Assembly (NCBI GenBank): GCA_031272715.1
Contig: JAISTH010000028.1
Span: 1-64,000 of the forward strand
Reading direction: 5' to 3'
DNA length: 64,000 bases
Source of the DNA: Desulfovibrio sp.
GTDB lineage: Bacteria; Desulfobacterota; Desulfovibrionia; Desulfovibrionales; Desulfovibrionaceae
Made by a program: the position numbers and the translations under genes. This document shows positions 30,848-42,011 of this stretch, in pieces. Position 1 is the stretch's first letter. Every line of letters begins with the position of its first letter. The notes under the pieces were generated by a model, which made no database searches, had not been told where the DNA came from, and worked only from the letters and a program-made list of their open reading frames with translations.

Positions 30848-31570
30848 TCAGCGCCGCGGGGCGGGGGCCTGCCAGCCGTGGTCCCCGATGAGGTCCACGA
30901 AGGCGACGCCTCCGAGGTCCTCCGCGAGGAATTCCCCGGCATGCCTGCGCAGTCTCGCGAGGCGCTGGGAACCGTGCCGCTCCCCCACGGGGATGACCAG
31001 CAGGCCGTCCTCCTCGAGCTGTTCCATGAGGGGGGGCGGGACCACGGGTCCGCCGGCCGTGACCAGGATGCGTTCGAAGGGCGCGGCGGCGGGCACCCCC
31101 AGGGTGCCGTCCCCGCGCATGAAATGGACCCCTTTCACCCCGATGCGGGCCAGCAGGTCCCGGGCCTCGACGTGGAGTTCCCTGAGGCGTTCCACGGTGA
31201 AGACCGTGCAGCCCATGGCGGCGAGCACCGCGGCCTGGTAGCCGCTTCCCGTGCCGATCTCCAGCACCCGCATCCCCGGGGAGACTTCCAGGGCCTGGGT
31301 CATGAGGGCCACGACGAAGGGCTGGGAGATGGTCTGGCCGTGTCCGACGGGCAGGGGGGTGTCCTCGTAGGCCTGGGCCCGGAGGCCGTCCTCGACGAAG
31401 AGGTGGCGGGGGACCGCGGCCATGGCGGCGAGGACGGCGGGGTCGTGGATGCCTCTGGCCTCGATCTGCTCGGCGACCATGCGCTCCCGGAGGCGTCTGG
31501 GGTCTATGCCGTCGAAGGAGAGCCGCCACGAGTCGGTCGCGGCGGCTGGGGATGGGTAGGGGGAGCGCAT
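30848..31570 (-). CDS. pcm: Protein-L-isoaspartate O-methyltransferase
   Basis: [62 protein letters not shown]. Confidence 0.95.
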   Translation of the reverse strand: MRSPYPSPAAATDSWRLSFDGIDPRRLRERMVAEQIEARGIHDPAVLAAMAAVPRHLFVEDGLRAQAYEDTPLPVGHGQTISQPFVVALMTQALEVSPGMRVLEIGTGSGYQAAVLAAMGCTVFTVERLRELHVEARDLLARIGVKGVHFMRGDGTLGVPAAAPFERILVTAGGPVVPPPLMEQLEEDGLLVIPVGERHGSQRLARLRRHAGEFLAEDLGGVAFVDLIGDHGWQAPAPRR

Positions 31571-31630
31571 GGGTGACGGTTGTCGCAGATTTTTAGGTCC
31601 GCGTCAACATATGTGACGCACGGGTGCGGG

Positions 31631-31690
31631 GTTGTCGGACTGTTTGGGGAGGTGTCGGACTGTTTGGAGAGGTGTCGCACTGTCGGGGGC
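31631..31690. repeat. 20-bp direct repeat, 3 copies
   Basis: (g/g)(t/g)tgtcggactgtttgg(g/a)ga units; third copy diverged. Confidence 0.8.
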
Positions 31691-33547
31691 GTGGGCGGCG
31701 GGGATCGGCGTGGAGGGCTTCGGGGCGGGGCCGTTCCATGGAGGGACCATTTCGTGGGGAGGGACCGTTCCATGGGCGGGGGCAGGAGAGCGTTCGCGGG
31801 TGGCGTCGGAACGTCCGGTTCGAGGGGGGCATGTGGTGCCGGGGGCGGCGGGATCCGCGGCATCAGGCGTTCCTTGCGGCACGGCGGCCGACAGGGCGTC
31901 CCGCGTGCCCGGGGCGCATTTTGGGTTTTTCGTCGTGGAAGAGGGAGGCGGCAATCGGGATGGGGTGTTCGGGAGGATCCGCACGGGCATGCCGAGGGCG
32001 AGTTCCACGGCGATGGGGGCGGGGAATGCCCCAGTGCACTTCTCCAGCGTGTTTGCGTTGCGGTTTTGCCAAACGCTATTGCAGAATGCGTGAGCCAATG
32101 TGCGGTCTAGAATCCAATGACATGTGACGTATTTTTGAGCTGAGTGATGATATAATAGTGTACATTATTGGCGTTGAGATCTTTAATTGTGAAGATTGCT
32201 GCATCTGCAAGATAGACATAAGGTTTAAAATTGATTATACTGATCGACAAATATATTTTGCTCTGAAATTGTGTGACTGATATGTGTCTTTTGTTTTGAC
32301 AATAATCTTTATTATGGAAATATTAGTGTGTATGCTTTAAGATGTATATGTTTGAGATTCTGTTAAAGTTAAAATGATTTTATAAATGTATGAAATTGTT
32401 ATGATAAATAATCCTAATGGTATGTTAAGCAATTAACTGCATTATCGTATCGACATTGAAGAACCTGCTAAGATAATCTGCATTGTGATAAATGCTTATT
32501 GAGCAATACAGATATTTTTGTTATTGCAGACACAACCATAAGGAATTATCGCTACAAACAATGTATCCACAGTAATTGAATCCATAAGTATCCAAGAAAG
32601 AAAGCATTTCCAGAATATTGCAAACGGCATTGCCCCATTTGCTAGTTGCCATGCGTTTGCGTTGCAGGAATGCAAGTCGAAAATTTAAGGCCGCAATACA
32701 CGATCCGCATGGAACAAGGAAGACACGTGGGACAGTTCCGGCACGGACGTGGACACGCAAGAAGATGGCCGCTTGGCGGGGCGCCGCTTCGACGATGGCC
32801 CGGAGCCCTGGATCCTCCGCAGAGCCCGGCATCGGGAAGAGGGGGGAGACCCGAGGCGATTTTCCCTGTGTGGCACGCTTGGCGCTTGACCCTGATCGGC
32901 CTGGAGGCGGCGAAAACTCTGGACGGCATCGCTGCCGGAAGGGCGCGACCTGCGGCAACGGGCAGCGGCCCGGATGGGCGCTCCACCTTCAGAGCTTCAA
33001 ATGTTCGCCGACGGCTTCCACATGATGCGGGATCCCATGACGGGACGGGCGCAACCCGGAGGATCGGACGCCGGGACGAACGGCTCGGCGACGCGCTCGC
33101 CGGACATCGGCATCGCGTCCGGACATCGACGCCCCGCAAGGTTTGCCGAAGGCTCCCGGACGCCAGCCGCATGGAACACTTCGGCCGTTTTCCGGATTCC
33201 TCCTTCCCGTTCCCCCTCCCCCGATGCCCATGCGTCCGCATCTACCGGAGCCCCCATGCCCCGGCATCCTCACGCCCCCTACGGCCGCATCGAAGGAACG
33301 AATGCGTCAGGGTCCGGTTCACCAGGACCCCCGCCCGTTCACCGGCATCATGGACGGCGTGCGTCTTCACGGGGAACGGGAATCCCGACGGCACACCCCG
33401 TCAAGTCACTGTCTGCGCCCCCTTGCCGCCGCCATGCATGCGGGGGTTGACCGATGCCGGTCAACAAAGTATTTTCGCCTCCGTGCGTGTCCTTCCCACA
33501 TCCTCCATCCGCAACGGCACCGGGTCCGGTGCGAGGTCCAGTCCGTG

Positions 33548-34375
33548 ATGCATCCGGCGTCCCCCTCCCGCGTCTTCCTGCTCACCCTTCTCGCGGCCGC
33601 GTTCCTCCAGTTCGCCGCCCTGTCCCGCATCGCCGCAGCCGGCGATTCCCTCTTCCCCGACCGGGTCGTCACCCCGGGGGCGCCAAGCGCGCTCCTCCCC
33701 CCGGGAGAGGAGAAGACCGGAGCCGGCGACGTGAAGGGGAAGGAGGAATCGCAAGATTCCTCCAGATCCCGGCAACGGGCCCTGATGGAGGACAGCGCCT
33801 CGGAGGCGGAGCCCCGGGACCAGCAATCGGCCGGCCTCCTCATGCCTCCCGGCGAGGACAACGTCGAACAGGACAACGCCTCCGGCAGACCCGCCTACCA
33901 GCGACGTCTCATCGAAGTGGACGCCGCCTACGCCCGGTGCCTCGACGATGCCCAGGGAGTCGCGGAGGCCCTGCGGGAATGCGGCGACGTCGCCAGCGAC
34001 GCCCTGAACGGGATGATCACCGAGGCCACGGACAGGCTGCGCCGCAACGTCGAGGACGATCCGGCCCTGCTCGAGGCGCTGACCGCCGACCGCAAGGCGT
34101 GGATGGCCCTGCGCCGCGCCTTGGTGGACAGCAATCTCGCCGACGGGCAAGGACTCGCCGCGATCCTTCTGGCGGACAAACTCTGGTACGACCTCACGTG
34201 GAGAAGGGCGGAACTCCTCGGCTATCTCGCCCGAAGCACCGATCCCGACGGCGGGCGCGGCCAGGACGAGAAATCCGGCGACGGGAACGAAAAGGCCGGC
34301 GCCTCCGCCGAGGAGGAAGCCGACACGGCCAAGGCGAAAGGATCGGAACGGCACGAGGAGAAGGACAAGGACTGA
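33548..34375 (+). CDS. Secreted LprI/DUF1311-like protein
   Basis: Internal ATG; signal peptide MHPASPSRVFLLTLLAAAFLQFAALSRIAAAG; DRLRRNVEDDPALLEALTADRKAWMALRR. Confidence 0.55.
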   Translation: MHPASPSRVFLLTLLAAAFLQFAALSRIAAAGDSLFPDRVVTPGAPSALLPPGEEKTGAGDVKGKEESQDSSRSRQRALMEDSASEAEPRDQQSAGLLMPPGEDNVEQDNASGRPAYQRRLIEVDAAYARCLDDAQGVAEALRECGDVASDALNGMITEATDRLRRNVEDDPALLEALTADRKAWMALRRALVDSNLADGQGLAAILLADKLWYDLTWRRAELLGYLARSTDPDGGRGQDEKSGDGNEKAGASAEEEADTAKAKGSERHEEKDKD

Positions 34376-34737
34376 GGGATCCCCCAGCGGCTTGAGACCT
34401 CCGTCCTCCGGCATGGCTTCGGTCCTCCGGCATGGCTTCGGTGTTGCGGCATGCGTCCTTCCCGGGGCGTCTCGCGTGCCTCCCGCCTCCCTGCGGCCCT
34501 TCTTCCAGGTCGTCCGCAATCGACCTGCGGGTCGAAGGGACATGCACGAACGCCCTCGAACATGTTCGAGAACATGACATCAATCCCAAAGAGACACGAT
34601 CCCATTATAGACGATGTCGGCGATCACGATGCAGCGGGTGATTGCAACCGCATCCAATTTTTCGCGCTGACATCGTCGGCGATTTGAATCTCCAATGAAA
34701 ATGGGGATCCCTATACATTTACGGGACTGACAAGCAC

Positions 34738-35394
34738 ATGCTTGCGACGGGAACGCGGCAGCTTCCCCCCGGGCATGGGATGCGACCCCCGGAGACCCTG
34801 CATCTGCGCAGTGGCGTTAATGGGAGTCGGCGACCCGCCCGGGAGACCGGAACGATGCCATCCCGTCGCTTTTTCAGGGGGACGCGTGTGAACATCGAAG
34901 GAAAGATCGACCAACGGTCGGAAAAAACGGCCCGGAAGGACAAGGCGGCCTGGAACGGCGACGCATGGCCGATGCGGACGGCGGTCCTTGACGGATCCCG
35001 CGGCTGGCGCGCCGAGGGCGGCGAGGGGCGCGTCCGCTCCGCCGCGACGGGACGGACTCCCTCCCGGGACTGGGCCGTCCTGAAGCGTCTCGAGGACGAA
35101 CTGCGGGAGACGCGGCGCAACTACAACGAACTGCTGGACGCCTACATGGAACTCGAGCGGGAGGCCGTGCGCACCGGCGCCGTCGATCGCCTGCACGCGG
35201 ACCTGCTCGCCCGTGACGACGGCCTCCGGCTGACCCTGTCCCGCGAGGAGTACGAGGAGCGTCTCGCCGTGTTGACGGATGCGTGCGCCTTCGACGTGGA
35301 GTTCGGCAGACCCAAATTCCACCCGCGCTACGAAACCGACGGTCCCCCCTCCCAGGGCGCCGGCCGGGGAGGACGTCCCCGCAGGGGCCACTGA
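34738..35394 (+). CDS. Hypothetical coiled-coil protein upstream of recombinase 1
   Basis: Open frame, DWAVLKRLEDELRETRRNYNELLDAYMELEREAVRTG; start uncertain. Confidence 0.4.
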   Translation: MLATGTRQLPPGHGMRPPETLHLRSGVNGSRRPARETGTMPSRRFFRGTRVNIEGKIDQRSEKTARKDKAAWNGDAWPMRTAVLDGSRGWRAEGGEGRVRSAATGRTPSRDWAVLKRLEDELRETRRNYNELLDAYMELEREAVRTGAVDRLHADLLARDDGLRLTLSREEYEERLAVLTDACAFDVEFGRPKFHPRYETDGPPSQGAGRGGRPRRGH

Positions 35395-35555
35395 GGCGTC
35401 TCGAGGATGTCCCGGGGATCGGGATCGCCTCTTCCGGGCGACGCACGGCCCGTTCCCGGTTCCCGACACATCCCCCGCTCCGGAATTGCGTGGGCGCCCG
35501 CGGGCTGCGGGCGTGCCACGGCACGAAACGCGTTAATCAATCAACAGGCGGCGAG

Positions 35556-36929
35556 ATGAGTCCAGCGGCAAGGCAGAAACGACACGGGACCGGCCACGCC
35601 GGCGTCTACTACAGATGGTCCGCCACGCGGACGGACGGGGAACGGGACAGGATATTCTGCATCATCTACCGCGTCGACGGGAAGGTGCGCGAGGAGTCCG
35701 TCGGCTGGGAACGGCGGGACGGCATGACCGCGGATCGGGCCGCGGGCATCCGGGACGAGCGCCGGACCCTTCCCCCCGAACCGGCCCCGGACGTCCTCGC
35801 GGACATCCCCGAGCGCCGGGACGGGAAGCCCTCCGTGGCGGCGCTGCTGAGCCTCTACAGGAAGGCCCGCCCGACGCGGGCGTGGGCCGCGGACATGTCC
35901 AACTACAAACTCCACCTCATGGAGCGGTTCGGACACAGGACCCCGGAGGAACTCACCACCCTCGACCTCGACACCCTCGTCGCCTCCCTGCGGGAACAGG
36001 GGAAGTCCCCCCAGACGATATGCCACGTCCTGGGACTGCTGCGCCGCACCATCAACTTCGGGGCGAGACGGGGCCTGTGTCCCCCCATCGACGGGTCGAA
36101 GCTCTTCTTCGACATGCCGAAGGTCGACAACGAGCGGACCGAGACGCTGTCGCCGGAACAGCTCAAACGCTACGCCATCGCCCTGAACGAGGAGCCAGAC
36201 CAGACGCTGGCCTCGATGCTGCGCCTCGCGCTGGTCACGGGGATGCGGCGGGGGGCCCTGATGGCCCTCGAATGGGACGACCTGGACTTCGACCAGAAGT
36301 TCATCACGCTGCGGGGCGCGAACGCCAAGAAGGGCAAGACCGAGCGCATTCCCATGTCCACGGTGGCGGAGTACGTGCTCAGGAACGTCCCCCGCACGGA
36401 GAGCCGGTACGTCTTCCCCGGACGCCAGGGCATGAAGCGGGTGGAGGCCCGGGGGATCGCGAACCGGGTCAAGGAGAGGGCGGGACTGCCGGCGGAATTC
36501 CGGCCGTTCCACGGCCTGCGGCACGCCTTCGCGTCCTTCCTGGCGTCCTCGGGAAAGGTGGACATCTACACCCTGCAGAAGCTCCTGACCCACAGCACCC
36601 ACGCCATGACGCAGCGGTACGCGCATCTCGCCGACGAGACGCTGCAGCGGGCCGCCGGCGTGACGGACGAGGTCTTCGGCAAGGTCGCGGGCGGGAGCGA
36701 ACCGGAAGAGGAGCGGACGCCCCAGGAGGAGCCGGCGTGGTACGCCGGGATCACCGTCGAGGACATCTGCTTCTTCCAGCACACCCTGAACCCCCACCTG
36801 GTGTACATCCTGCGGAACATCAGCAAGTACACCTCCATGAACATCCCCTGCGTGTGCCTTGTGCCGCCGCTGCTGGACTTCTCCGGCGGCGCGGGCTGCT
36901 CCATCCAGGCGCGGCTCGCCGCCTGCTGA
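35556..36929 (+). CDS. Tyrosine recombinase/integrase 1 with C-terminal extension
   Basis: ALVTGMRRGALMALEWDDLDF, HGLRHAFASFLASSGKVDIYTLQKLLTHSTHAMTQRYAHL; C-terminal LVYILRNISKYTSMNIPCVCLVPPLLDF. Confidence 0.92.
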   Translation: MSPAARQKRHGTGHAGVYYRWSATRTDGERDRIFCIIYRVDGKVREESVGWERRDGMTADRAAGIRDERRTLPPEPAPDVLADIPERRDGKPSVAALLSLYRKARPTRAWAADMSNYKLHLMERFGHRTPEELTTLDLDTLVASLREQGKSPQTICHVLGLLRRTINFGARRGLCPPIDGSKLFFDMPKVDNERTETLSPEQLKRYAIALNEEPDQTLASMLRLALVTGMRRGALMALEWDDLDFDQKFITLRGANAKKGKTERIPMSTVAEYVLRNVPRTESRYVFPGRQGMKRVEARGIANRVKERAGLPAEFRPFHGLRHAFASFLASSGKVDIYTLQKLLTHSTHAMTQRYAHLADETLQRAAGVTDEVFGKVAGGSEPEEERTPQEEPAWYAGITVEDICFFQHTLNPHLVYILRNISKYTSMNIPCVCLVPPLLDFSGGAGCSIQARLAAC

Positions 36930-37046
36930 CGGGGGCCGTCCTTCCGGACGGACTCTTCCTGTGCGCCCATCCGCATGTCCTTTTGATGGGCGCGGCCCGA
37001 GGGCGACGCGGCCTGCGAGGGTTCCGCGATCCTCGTTTCGTTCCCT

Positions 37047-37531
37047 GCGTCCCGCGGGGGCGCGGGCGTTTCCGCGCATTCCGCCGACCTGACCACGGCC
37101 AGGGCCCGTGTCCCACGGGGGGCGGGCGCTTCCGCTCCATGACCGGGGGCGCCCCGACCGTCCCCCGCATCCCGATGGGGCGCGAGGATCGGGTTTTTTG
37201 GGGACGAAGGCTATCGAATGGAAAGATCGCGTCCCGCAGGGACGTGGGCAGCCGTGGGCGGTTCCGGGGGAACCGGAGTCTCGTCTCCCGCGTACTGCCG
37301 AGGCGCGGAGATCGGGTGTCTTTGGACAGAGGATGTCGAACGCAGAAACCGCGTCCCGCCGAGACGCGGGGTTCGGGCGGCGACGGCCGGGACCATGAGG
37401 TCCATGGAACCGCGTCCTGCGGGGGCGTGGGTAGACGTGGGCGATCCCGAGGGCGCCGGAGTTTCTCCCCCGCGTATTGCCGAGGCGCGGAGATCGGGTT
37501 TTTTGGACAGAGGATGCCGAACGCAGGAACC
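37047..37531. repeat. About 61-bp-period array of imperfect palindromes, 8 units
   Basis: Cores gcgtcccgcgggggcgcggg-like at 37047, 37108, 37167, 37229, 37290, 37351, 37412, 37472; spacings 61,59,62,61,61,61,60. Confidence 0.75.
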
Positions 37532-38137
37532 GTTGAGGAGTGCGGCTTGTCCCCCACATCCCTCGGGATGCGGCCGAAGAGCCGTTCCCTGGACGGTCAC
37601 CCTCCGGCATCGGCGGCGGGAGTTCCCGATGGCGATCCCTTGGCGCCGGCCAGGATCTTCCGCTCCAGTCGTCTCCGCTCCTGACTTCGGAAGGAAGGAG
37701 CCATGGCATGGATGCAGGGCGGAGCCCCCCGCATTCCTGAACTCCAGAGGAGAATGGCATCCGCCGCGATCCTCCGTATCCCGGCGGATCCGGTCCATCC
37801 CTTCAGGCGTTTCGGACGGCCATCCCGGTCTGACGCCGCGGACGGAATCTTCCAAACCGTGCCGTCGGCGTCCACCGCGAGGCGCCTGTCCGACGGCCCG
37901 GGTGCAATCTTCCAACGGCGATGCGACGCCTCGGCGCTCCCGCCTCGGCGCCGCATACATCGTCCGCTCCTGCGCAAGCCCCTGTCGGTTCCGCCTGCGG
38001 AGCTCCGAACGCTAAGCCGCTTTCCGATGCCAGGCGTCCCCTGACGCGGCCCCAGGCCAGCCTCCGTGGCTCGCCAAGCCGTCCCCGCTTGCCGCCGCCA
38101 GACGCCCCTGCCGCGGACTCCTCCACAAGCGCCGCCG

Positions 38138-39559
38138 TCAGTTCCCCTCCGGCGCGTCCTCCGCAGCCGCCGGCCGCCTTCCCTGCTCCTCCTGCCCGGG
38201 CCCCGGCCCGAAATCCAGCGCCGGCGGCTCGAACACGAGGAAGGGGATGCGCATCGACCTGTACTTGTCGATGTTCCGGACGATGAAGACCATCTCCGCA
38301 CGCAGGGCGTTCCCCTTGATGTCCACGGGGTTGACGAGCAGGTGCCCGTACTGCGTCGCCTGCGCCATCGCGTTCCCATCGGGTGACGGGGCGCCCGCGA
38401 TGAGCCCCCCGAAGATCTCGTCCGTCACCTGCGTCGCCCGGTGCAGCGCCGTGTCCGCCAAGTGCGCGTACCGCTGCGTCATGGAGTGGGAACTGTGCGT
38501 CAGGAGCTTCTGCAAGGTGTAGAGATCCACCTTCCCCGAGGACGCCAGAAAGGACGCGAAGGCGTGGCGCAGACCGTGCAAAGGCCGGAAATCCTCCGGC
38601 AACCCCGCGTTGCGCTTGACCCGGTCGGCGATGGGCCAGATCTCCTTGCGCCGTCCGCCGTTCCCGTCCGGGAAGACATACGGGCTCGCCGTCTCCGGAA
38701 GCCCCCGCAGGATCCTCTCGGCCGTCGCCGACATGGGGATCCTCTCCGTCCTCCCCTTCTTCGCGTGCTCCCCCCGCAGCACGATGAAGCCGTTGTGGAA
38801 GTCGATGTCGTCCCACTCCAGCGCCAGCAACGCCCCCTTGCGCATCCCCGTCACCAGCGCGAGCCGGAGGAGGGACGCCGCGACCTGGTCCGGCTCCGCG
38901 TCCAGCGCCGCGACATACCGCTTCAACTCCTCCTCCGAAAGGGACTCCGTCCGCTGGTTGTCCACCTTCGGCAGTTCGAAGTAGAGCCTGGTCCCGTCGG
39001 GCTCCCGGCAGAGGCCCCGACTGGCCCCGAACCTGATGATGCGGCGCAGCAGTCCCAGAACGTGCCGGATCGTCTGGGGGGACCTCTCCCGTTCCCGCAT
39101 GATCGCCTTCAGCGTGTCGAGATCGAGGGTCGTGAGTTCGTCCGGGGAGGCGTCCCCCAAGGGTTCCCTGATGTGGGTCCTGAAAGCGGAGAGGTCGGGG
39201 CCCCATTTGCGCATGGGCTTGGCCCGGCGGTAGAGGTCGAGGAGCGTCGCGATCGTCACCTTCCCGTCGTCCCGCACCGGCACGCCGGAACCGTCGGGGA
39301 CGGGGGCGGGGGACGGGCGCTTGCCGTCCTTGCATTTGGCGGCGAGGATGGCGAAGGCCTTCGCGGCGTCCATGCCGTCCTTCGTCTCGTAGCCGACGCA
39401 TTCCTCCCGCATGCCGCAGCCATCGGCCCAGGTGACGTAGAAGGCGCGATCGGGTTTTCCGTCCTCCCCGGCGCTCCTCCATCTGAAGTACACGCCGGGA
39501 TAGTCGGTCCGATACCTTCTGCCGTGCAATCGGCGCGTTCCTGCGGCCTTCCCGGACAT
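38138..39559 (-). CDS. Tyrosine recombinase/integrase 2 (paralogue, convergent) with C-terminal extension
   Basis: ALVTGMRKGALLALEWDDIDF, HGLRHAFASFLASSGKVDLYTLQKLLTHSSHSMTQRYAHL; C-terminal MVFIVRNIDKYRSMRIPFLVFEPPALDF. Confidence 0.92.
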   Translation of the reverse strand: MSGKAAGTRRLHGRRYRTDYPGVYFRWRSAGEDGKPDRAFYVTWADGCGMREECVGYETKDGMDAAKAFAILAAKCKDGKRPSPAPVPDGSGVPVRDDGKVTIATLLDLYRRAKPMRKWGPDLSAFRTHIREPLGDASPDELTTLDLDTLKAIMRERERSPQTIRHVLGLLRRIIRFGASRGLCREPDGTRLYFELPKVDNQRTESLSEEELKRYVAALDAEPDQVAASLLRLALVTGMRKGALLALEWDDIDFHNGFIVLRGEHAKKGRTERIPMSATAERILRGLPETASPYVFPDGNGGRRKEIWPIADRVKRNAGLPEDFRPLHGLRHAFASFLASSGKVDLYTLQKLLTHSSHSMTQRYAHLADTALHRATQVTDEIFGGLIAGAPSPDGNAMAQATQYGHLLVNPVDIKGNALRAEMVFIVRNIDKYRSMRIPFLVFEPPALDFGPGPGQEEQGRRPAAAEDAPEGN

Positions 39560-39698
39560 GTTCAGCCTCCCCGCCGCCGATGGAAGCAGAACGTCGTCCT
39601 GACGCCGGAAGGCATCGGACGGCCGGATCCCGCCTTGGCGCGCCCCCCGGCGCATCCCCGAAACATCGCCAGGCGCGACGTCGATGTCCGCCCCGTCG

Positions 39699-40217
39699 TC
39701 ACGCCGCCACCCACCTGCACAGTGCGACGCAGGGCATGGCGTAGATCCCTGCGAGAACGTCGTCGATCATGATGCCGTACCCTCCCGGCAGCCAGTTCTC
39801 GCTGGCGGAGACGGGCCAGGGCTTCAGGATGTCGAAGACGCGGAAGAAGAGGAAGGCCGCGACGAGCGTCCCCATGCCGACGTCCTGGAAGGGCAGCAGG
39901 ACCACCCAGAGTCCCAGGAGTTCGTCCACCACCACCTCTCCCGGATCCTTGCGGCCGAGGAGTCGCTCCGCCCGGGTCGCGGCCAGGGACCCCGCGAAGA
40001 AGATGCACAGGAGCAGGAGAAGCCTGAGGGCGAAGGAGAGGGGCACGAAGCAGAAGGGGGCCAGAAGGCAGGCAACGGCGGTGCCCGCCGTTCCCGGAAC
40101 CCATGGGGAGAGGCCCGCTATCCACAGCCGGCACAGGGCGAGAACCGCCCTGTCCGCAAGACTTCTCCGGGGGGCGTCCTGGCCATGGGATGCATGCCGT
40201 TCCGTGGTGTCGCTCAT
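39699..40217 (-). CDS. pgpA: Phosphatidylglycerophosphatase A
   Basis: GLSPWVPGTAGTAVACLLA, DPGEVVVDELLGLWVVLL, FFRVFDILKPWPVS, GGYGIMIDDVLAGIYA. Confidence 0.93.
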   Translation of the reverse strand: MSDTTERHASHGQDAPRRSLADRAVLALCRLWIAGLSPWVPGTAGTAVACLLAPFCFVPLSFALRLLLLLCIFFAGSLAATRAERLLGRKDPGEVVVDELLGLWVVLLPFQDVGMGTLVAAFLFFRVFDILKPWPVSASENWLPGGYGIMIDDVLAGIYAMPCVALCRWVAA

Positions 40218-40634
40218 GGAAGACCTTCGGTGCCGCCCATCATGGGCATGGACGGGGAGGGTGGGCAAAAGGTGCCGGGGGCGCAACGGGGGATCCCTGT
40301 CCGATGGCGGAAGATGGCTTCCCTTGGGGCCGTCGGCGTGGGGAAAAGGGATGTCGCGGGTCTTCGGGGCATGTTTCTTGCTTGATTTCGGCGTCACCCG
40401 TTCCCCGAAGGGAGCGGGACGGTCCCGGCCGCCGGGAAGGGGCGGACGCGGGACGAAACGAGGGCGCAGGATACCAGACATCCACCACATACCACAACCC
40501 TCCGATGTCGGCCCTTCCGGTAGGTCCGCCGCGGTTCCCCTCCCGCCCTCGACTTCATGGAGGGCAGGGGCCGAGGCCCGGCCCGTCCATCCGGAAGCGC
40601 CCGGCAACGAAGCGATGGAGCGAGGAAGGCAAGG

Positions 40635-41075
40635 ATGAACAGATACGGCGGCGAACTCTTCGGCCGGTTCTCCTACGACGACGAACTCACCTACGAGGAG
40701 ATGACGGCGTCCGAAAGCGCCCTCATCGCCGAACTGAGCGGCCTGCTGCCGCTGGCCGGCGCCGGGCACGTGGACTTCAGCCCCACGGGGGAGTACCTCT
40801 GGTTCCAGTGCGTCTTCGATCGGCCGAAAGCCTACGTGTTCCGCAAACTGGCCATGGAAATGGCGGCCAGGGCGCCCGAAGGGGTGAGCGGAAGACTCCT
40901 GTGCCTGGACAAGGGGCTTGACACCTTTCTGGTCTATTACGTAGAAAGGGGGAGCTGGCAGGAGGAGAAGGTCACCCTTCCCGTGGAACCCTCCGGGAGA
41001 GGAGGCATCCACCGGATCGTCCCCTGCCGCGACGCTGGCGGACACGCCCCGGAGCCCTTCGGGGAGTGCGGGTGA
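40635..41075 (+). CDS. Conserved hypothetical protein
   Basis: Internal ATG after aaggcaagg; MNRYGGELFGRFSYDDELTYEEM...GEYLWFQCVFDRPKAYVFRKLAMEM. Confidence 0.6.
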   Translation: MNRYGGELFGRFSYDDELTYEEMTASESALIAELSGLLPLAGAGHVDFSPTGEYLWFQCVFDRPKAYVFRKLAMEMAARAPEGVSGRLLCLDKGLDTFLVYYVERGSWQEEKVTLPVEPSGRGGIHRIVPCRDAGGHAPEPFGECG

Positions 41076-41096
41076 TCCGAAGGCCGGCCGGACAAT

Positions 41097-41181
41097 GCCT
41101 GGATGGTGGAATTGGTAGACACAAGGGACTTAAAATCCCTCGGCGCGAGCCATGCGGGTTCGAGTCCCGCTCCGGGCACCA
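41097..41181 (+). tRNA. tRNA-Leu (anticodon TAA), CCA encoded
   Basis: GCCTGGA/TCCGGGC acceptor, AGGGA-CTTAAAA-TCCCT anticodon arm, GGGTTCGAGTCCC T-arm, long variable arm. Confidence 0.95.
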
Positions 41182-42011
41182 GCGGGTTTGCGGGAATGGG
41201 GAAATCGCCGTCCGGTCGGGATGGGCGATCTGGTACCCATGTGGTACATTTTTTTCGTGATGCATGATCGCCCCGACCTTCCTGTCTTGCTCCCGCCAGC
41301 GCGAGAAAACGTCCGCCTTCTCGAGGCCCGCGGCATCCGCGAAAATCCGTGCGGCTGACCGATCGGGGATGCATCCTCCTGGATCGGCCACCAACCGATG
41401 CCCCAGGTTTTGAGATGGCGTCCGGGATGACCCTCGGCATGCGTCTCGCACGAATCGGCCAGCACGGCCGCTTCCAGAAAACACGCGCATATCCTCCCTG
41501 ACGGGGACTTGCAGCATGCGCAGGCACGATCAACGTCGTGTCGGCCATCCTCCCCCGAACATGGAGACGGCCATGATCAGACTCCTGCGCGACTCGGGAC
41601 CGGCATCTCCGCCTTGATCCTCGGCGCGAGGGCGCTCCCGGACAATCCGCCGGACAAGAAGGTCCGGGATCGCATGGAGAGGTACGCTCCATGTCGATCC
41701 GGGACGCGGTCCTCATCGACCGGCAACCTACGAGGTGACAGCCGGCGGGCCGTGGAGCGGCTCGATGCCGAAGTGCGCCGGGGTCATGGCCCCGATGCGA
41801 CCCCCTCCCTCGGGCGGCGCACGCAGGCCGTTTCGACCAACCACGGCGGGGAGCGGGTCGGCACCAGGGAATCCTGCATCGGCATCTCCCGCACCACGAT
41901 GTCCTGCGCGGATACGAGGCGGCCTGTCCTGGGCGGCCGACAGGCTGGTCGCGCTCGTCGAACGGGAGCAGAGGGGGCGCCGGAGCGGGAACGAAAGATG
42001 CTAGCCCAGAC

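Noticed and set aside
37047-37531. Calling the 61-bp array a functional CRISPR
   Set aside because: Repeat copies differ at many positions, related blocks occur within the spacers, and no cas genes are present; only the geometry matches
37047-37531. Integron attC cassette array
   Set aside because: No GTTRRRY/RYYYAAC core pairs, no cassette ORFs, and the recombinases lack an obvious IntI-specific insertion
41182-42010. Possible transposase remnant between the tRNA and the Rpn cluster
   Set aside because: No conserved motif recognised in any frame
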